Assembly: GCA_028274465.1 (NCBI GenBank)
Contig: CM051458.1
Span: forward strand, 21,777,566 to 21,841,565
Direction: 5' to 3'
From: Plantago ovata
Taxonomy: Eukaryota; Streptophyta; Magnoliopsida; Lamiales; Plantaginaceae
Length of the DNA: 64,000 nt
Shown here in pieces: positions 59,101 to 64,000 of this stretch. The notes beneath the pieces are model-generated. The model was not told the DNA's origin, searched no databases, and saw only the letters and a program-made list of their open reading frames with translations. Every line of letters begins with the position of its first letter. The stretch's first letter is position 1. The translations under genes were made by a program, and so were the position numbers.

Positions 59101-59229
59101 TGTGTTATGTCGTTTTGAGCATATCATTGTGTTGTATTTTATATTTTCGTATATTTTTGGCGATAAAATAGGTCTCTAGATGATAATTTAGCATTTTAGG
59201 AGGGAAATCGATTTAGGAGTCTGGAGGTG

Positions 59230-59340
59230 CCGGGCGAACCACCCTCCACGTGGGGCGATTCGCCTGGAACGACCAGGGAACCTGGAGTTTACTGGACGCC
59301 CCAGTCGAATCGCCTCCCACGTGGGGCGGTTCGCCCCGGG
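59230..59340. repeat. GC near-palindrome cluster, P 3' untranslated region
   Basis: Four units collinear with those at 42161-42268. Confidence 0.88.
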
Positions 59341-59556
59341 CATCCAGTAAACCCGGAGATCCGGATTTTCATTCGGAAACCCGATTTTCTCCGATTATGC
59401 TAAATTATCGATCTTTTTACCTCGTTTATCGCCCGTTTTGTTTTATCACGAGTTTGATTGAGTAATATAGGTCAAATATACAAGATAGCTTTCACCTTCT
59501 AATCCACTTTCGACGTTCGGGACGAGCGTTGACGTTCAGGTTTGGTGGGGGGGTTA

Positions 59557-60808
59557 TGATGAACGTATGGATTGTCGAGTTTCAACTTATCAAATAAATT
59601 TGTATTTAGCCAAAGGCAATTCACAACTACAACGAAAAACGCAGTGTAGCAGTAGAGTAACCTCAAGTGTCGATCTCTAAGGACTATAACTAGCTTTATC
59701 TAATCTAACTTAGAATATAAAACAGCAGACGATTTGGCAAAGGTTTTTCTTAACAGATAATGGAGATTGGTGATAGTATGGTCCTTCAAAGCATAACAGG
59801 TTAATAATCATGCATAAATTCCTCGGTTTTTCATAGAGATATTTGATCAATGAATTGTCCAGTTGTAATTATTAAACACTACGAAGATATAGATTTAGAT
59901 AGGTCAAAGACCAATGAATTGTCCAATTGTGTTCAGTAATTATTCAACAATACGAAGATAGAGATTTAGATAGATCAAAGAAATAAAGCAATAACTCAGA
60001 GTATAATGCACGATATAGCATAGCATAATTATTAACACTTCGCTAAGAATTCACATACTATCACCAACGAGAAGTTTAGCTACTCATAGTTGTCATGCAA
60101 TCAACAGAAATCATAGAAGAAAACATGTTGAAAGATATATAAAAATAAGTAGAAAAACTGTAAGATACAATGTTACCGAAGGTTGTCAGTCTCCGAAGAA
60201 TCGCGATCTTACAAGCTCCAAACTGCTAAGAAAAAGTATCTCCTAAGCTAAGAACCCCCAGAACAGACTCTGGGAAATTCCTACCTAAAACTACAGAGAA
60301 AGGTGAGAGAAAAGGTCTGGAAAAGTATGAAAAACGGAGAAAAACTGAGCAACTATATATAGGCTTTGAATTGTGTGGGACGAAGGGCCCCACACACCGG
60401 GCGATTCGCCTGGTGCGGGGCGATTCGCCCCACATCCCGGGCGACTCTCCCGGGAGTAAATTTCGGCCAGATATGCATTTTCGACGCGTTTTTAGATTTC
60501 TTCCCCTTTTCGGACTCGGTTTCTGACTTCTAGTGGCCTTCTAGCCTCCTGATTTGACCCCTAGACTTCAAATCCTATCCGGAGTCTTTCAGATACTCCA
60601 ATTAGGCTTCTGGAACACCAATTCCTTGTCTACTTCTATATATTTGCCCGGAAAACCTCGTTTTTCAACCAAAACCTGTAAAATAAAAATTAAAGGGAAA
60701 CGTGGCACTATTCTAATAAAATGCACTAAAATATAGCTAAATTAACATATAGGATAGCTAAAATAGGTGAAAAAGACTCAAATGAAAGTGTAAAATACAC
60801 ATTCATCA
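59557..60808 (-). repeat. 3' LTR of element C
   Basis: TGATGAACG...TTCATCA ends, 1252 bp. Very similar to the B LTRs, with GC near-palindromes at 60397-60456. Confidence 0.92.
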
Positions 60809-60822
60809 AACTCCCCAAACCG

Positions 60823-62311
60823 AACCTTTGCTTGTCCTCAAGCAACTAAGCTAGACTCTAATGCAAAAAACAATGCAACTCAAAAAATGGAGTCTTATGC
60901 CAAATAAAATGAACTAATCTAATGAATCTATCAAAAAACATATGAACAAGAACCATATAAATCAAAACAGGAATATATGTTGAACAATGCCTCGATTGAC
61001 TCATACACATCCACATAACCTCTTATGTCAAGACAAGATGGTATCTCGTAACATTCTCTACCTGAACCTAGTCAGTGACGACGTAATGAAACATGTTAGA
61101 ATACGAATGGTTGTCCCGTGCCTATGAGACTGAGGACTTACTGTTGTTCACCAAGTTAAGACTTTTCCTCAAAGAGGTCGAACCAATACTAGCTCTCATC
61201 AAACGAAGGAGGGTTCCCTATAAAAGATAACACTCCCCTATTCTACCCATCTCTCAAGCAAAGTCTTAAGCTATTCACCACTTCCTGAATGGCAGGACGA
61301 GGGTGGTCTAGAACAGATGACACTCAAAATTAAAAGACAAAAAATAGAAAATTACAACACGATTACGAACATTACAAGAATTGGAAAATGAGACTCAACA
61401 CTTTGCTAAACTACTTTTTGGCTTTCTATTTTGGACCCTTCTTTGCTTTTTTGGGGTCTTTTCTTTTTTTTTTTCTTTCCAGTTTCTTTTTCTTCCTTTT
61501 TTTTTTATTTTTTTTCTGGAATGTTTTTTCGTTTTCTCTTTTTTTCCGATTTTTTTTAGCCAGCAGTAGCACAACGAAAAAGAAATAAAATGACTCACAA
61601 ACGACTTCCCCAAACCTATTCGAAAGAATATGTTGGAGTATAAAATTTACGAGAAAGGAAAAATAAACTCACAAAACAGAAATGAAAAACGAAAAACAAG
61701 TCTAATGATAGTGTAACCCCCTCCCCATACCTATTCGAAAGAATAGGTTGCAAACAAAGGATCACACAACCTCACACTACCTCCTTCCTAGGCATTTAGC
61801 AATCTCAAAGCATGGTGAAGACTTGTTGCCTCTTAGGTACATAATTACTCGGGAAAACAACCATAAGACCCTAACATGCATCATCCTATTATAAAGGCCT
61901 TCGTGAACCGCAGTAGAGAAAACACCACTAAGTGATGTCGAGACTACCAAGCTTAACTAAGTGCAATACATAAATGTGACAAGCCAAGCGAGAAAAACCT
62001 CAAACAAATTCATAGAGATTAAGCATATGATTAATGGCATAATTAGTTGATCTACCCAATAAAAAGTTCAAAACAATTTGGCAATAAACTCCACACAAAA
62101 CATGCAAGACTATCCTAGGATGAATGTAGTGAATGCAACTAAAAACTAAGAAAGCGGTAAACGTGCAAATGAAATTAAAAAACAAGATACCATACTCGAC
62201 ATCACAAAGCCAAACAATACCTAACATCATGGTTCACATCCCATCCCCCTCATGAAACTTAAGCTAGTCCCTATCAAAAGTGAATGAGTAAATAAAAAGT
62301 GATACTAGATG
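60823..62311 (-). other. Untranslated 3' region of element C
   Basis: Shared with the 3' region of B (51030-52300) and, in reverse, of A (42500-43870). Includes a homopurine/homopyrimidine stretch (61450-61555) that gives spurious Phe/Lys-rich frames. No gene. Confidence 0.8.
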
Positions 62312-63986
62312 TTACCGAACGGTTTGGCCTTGGTCGGCTGAGTATTCAAGAGTACCTCCCCACGGTGGCCGCCATTCTCTTGGTCCGATGTAGCAAGGAG
62401 ACCTAGGAAGCTTCAAAGATCTCACCATGGTGAATGGACTGGTTTTCTTTGCAGGCATATCCAATAAGGACTTCATCAATAGGAAGACATTCACTTTGAC
62501 TTTATCGAGGTTCTTGTTTAGTGGTGACTCATGTGTACCTTTCTTGTCAAGCTTTCCATCTCGGAGGGGTAGATTCACCTCTTTGTACTCAAGAACCTTA
62601 GTAGTAATGGAAGGAAGTGGCTTTGGATTGATGCGAATGTCTGCGAGTAAAGAAACAGGGGAGCTGGGGTCGTCCAGCTCCCCAGAACCGTCCCTTAGCT
62701 CACTGGTCATGGGAGGCGGTTTGCCCCTCATGTTGGGCGAACCGCCCCCCACCTCCAGGGGGGCGTCGCCTTCCAATCCTTCCTCCTCTTCAAGTTTTCG
62801 AGCCTCTTCTACTTCCGCACATTTTAACAAGCTGAATTCTTCCGTAAGATGCTCAGTTACTTCAACTTCTTCAACAACTTTTGCTATACGAAGGTCATCT
62901 TCAACTTGCTCGGCATGTGCAATTTCATCTTCCTTACTGATTTCTTCGACTTCAAAATACTCCTCGGATGAGCTTCCTGCTTCACCTCGATCTACTTCCT
63001 TTCTGGTGATGTGAATTGGTATGACCTCATCAGATTGTGTTAAACCTCTGGCGTACTTACGGAGGACTTCTTCTGCCTCGTCGACCGTACATTCTCCCAG
63101 ACCGCCGCTCAACCTATCCACTCTAAGTCGTTCCTCTTCACGAAGTCCACCGACGAAGCACCAAATCAACTCCACATCTTCGAAACGGTGATGGGGGCAC
63201 TCACGTTTATAGATCTCAAAACGTTCGTAGGCGTCACAAAACTGCTCATACTCTCCTTGCTCGAAATATTGGATCCTATCACATAAGGCAATCGTCTCAT
63301 GAATCTTCCTTACTGATTTCTTCGACTTCAAAATACTCCTCGGATGAGCTTCCTGCTTCACCTCGATCTACTTCCTTTCTGGTGATGTGAATTGGTATGA
63401 CCTCATCAGATTGTGTTAAACCTCTGGCGTACTTACGGAGGACTTCTTCTGCCTCGTCGACCGTACATTCTCCCAGACCGCCGCTCAACCTATCCACTCT
63501 AAGTCGTTCCTCTTCACGAAGTCCACCGACGAAGCACCAAATCAACTCCCCATCTTCGAAACGGTGATGGGGGCACTCACGTTTATAGATCTCAAAACGT
63601 TCGTAGGCGTCACAAAACTGCTCATACTCTCCTTGCTCGAAATATTGGATCCTATCACATAAGGCAATCGTCTCATGATAAGGCATGAACCGAGCCAAGA
63701 ACTCCTCTACTACTTGGCCCCAAGTTTTCAGCGATCCTGGTTCTAACCTTGCAATCCAACGCCTCGGCTCATACCCAAGAGTAAAAGAAAATAATTTCCT
63801 GCACAATTGGTCCTTAGTAAACCCTTTTGCTGGAATTCTTTCTATTTCCTTCTCATAGGATCGAATGAAACTCCATGGGTCCATCCCTACTCCATCTTCG
63901 TACCTTGGTAAGTACCTCACCATGGACTCCGTCACCTCATACCTTCTTAACTCATCCTCCAGGTATACGGAAGATCCTCTCCTCAC
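62312..63986 (-). CDS. Element C gag region (fossil)
   Basis: Minus-strand sequence shares long blocks with P gag ([35 protein letters not shown]) and the same Gly/Pro stretch encoded by GC motifs (62711-62760). It holds an internal tandem repeat of about 376 bp and runs into the shared 3' untranslated tail. Confidence 0.85.
62928..63679 (-). repeat. Tandem repeat of about 376 bp in element C gag
   Basis: Sequence starting TCTTCCTTACTGATTTCTTC at 62928 recurs at 63304, and the two copies run in parallel to the common TCGTCTCATGA end. They differ at only a base or two, so the duplication is very recent or an assembly artefact. Confidence 0.88.
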
Positions 63987-64000
63987 CTGCGAGAATTGGG

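Larger units (their letters stand above)
43881..59556 (+). mobile_element. Athila-type gypsy element P with gag-pol, disrupted by nested elements
   Basis: 5' LTR 43881-45128, primer site TGGCGCCGTTGCCGGGGAC from 45132 (tRNA-Asp type), gag-pol in 45322-49767 and 58311-59100, and 3' untranslated sequence 59101-59556. Element B sits inside the integrase region, and element C in the 3' untranslated part at a GGTTA site. The 3' LTR is not in the window. Apart from the nested insertions, the coding region has roughly four breaks. Classified by protease-RT-RNase H-integrase order, the primer site and Athila-like RT motifs. Confidence 0.88.
59557..64000 (-). mobile_element. Athila-type element C (3' part), inserted in the P 3' region
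   Basis: 3' LTR 59557-60808, purine tract 60809-60822 (element strand), about 1.5 kb untranslated, and a gag region 62312-63986 close to that of P. The element continues beyond the window, so its 5' LTR and the matching target duplication are unseen. GGTTA (59552-59556) is the expected left duplication. No polymerase lies between gag and the 3' LTR, so it is another non-autonomous form. Gag region broken at about one or two points. Confidence 0.87.

Overview
This 64 kb window comes from the nuclear genome of a flowering plant, almost certainly a eudicot. It is AT-rich and has intron-split plant genes (a TNO1-type golgin and a plastid-type CPBP protease). It also carries plant-lineage LTR retrotransposons (copia, and Athila-type gypsy with a tRNA-Asp primer site), an L1-type LINE, a tRNA-type SINE and hAT-like MITEs. 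I could not narrow it to a genus. One run of 100 Ns (26162-26261) is an assembly gap.

Left part (1-21 kb), mostly host genes. Positions 1-1898 are the 5' end of a minus-strand copia element. A small inverted-repeat element (2056-2526) lies just upstream of a complete 8-coding-exon TNO1 gene (2977-12156), which encodes a 1834-residue coiled-coil protein with a C-terminal membrane anchor. A hAT MITE (13294-13946) ends 56 bp before the start codon of an intact 8-exon CPBP/CAAX-type protease gene (14003-15967). A second hAT-like element follows at 16261-16905. Next is a broken gene for a C2H2 zinc-finger plus ISG20/REX4-like exonuclease (18423-20728); a solo copia LTR sits inside one of its exons.

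Middle part (21-26 kb). A degenerate gene for a plant-mobile-domain/Ulp1-MULE-associated type of protein has introns filled with about 30 copies of a TATCATGGGG-type motif, and its first exon-intron unit seems to have been duplicated.

Right part (26.8-64 kb), a nest of transposable elements. A SINE is split by a nearly whole copia element (26887-32727). Next is an older minus-strand copia element (from 32991). It was hit by a 5'-truncated LINE (34045-37816, 22-bp target duplication) and then by the LTR of another copia family (38229-39586). That LTR was in turn hit by a cluster of Athila-type elements. The cluster holds a short derivative A (39587-45128) and a gag-pol element P joined to A through a shared LTR (43881-45128). 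B, a pol-less minus-strand element, sits inside P's integrase region (49768-58305). C, another minus-strand relative (59557 to the window end), sits in P's 3' untranslated part. The outer ends of P, C and the older copia elements lie beyond the window.

The host genes show no operon-like link. The most distinctive non-gene signals are GC-rich near-palindromes (GGGGCGAATCGCCCC type) spread through LTRs, untranslated stretches and gag coding regions of all four Athila-type elements. The unrelated copia LTRs carry a comparable but different hairpin array. I found no CRISPR, prophage or other prokaryote-type system and no clear new pathway.
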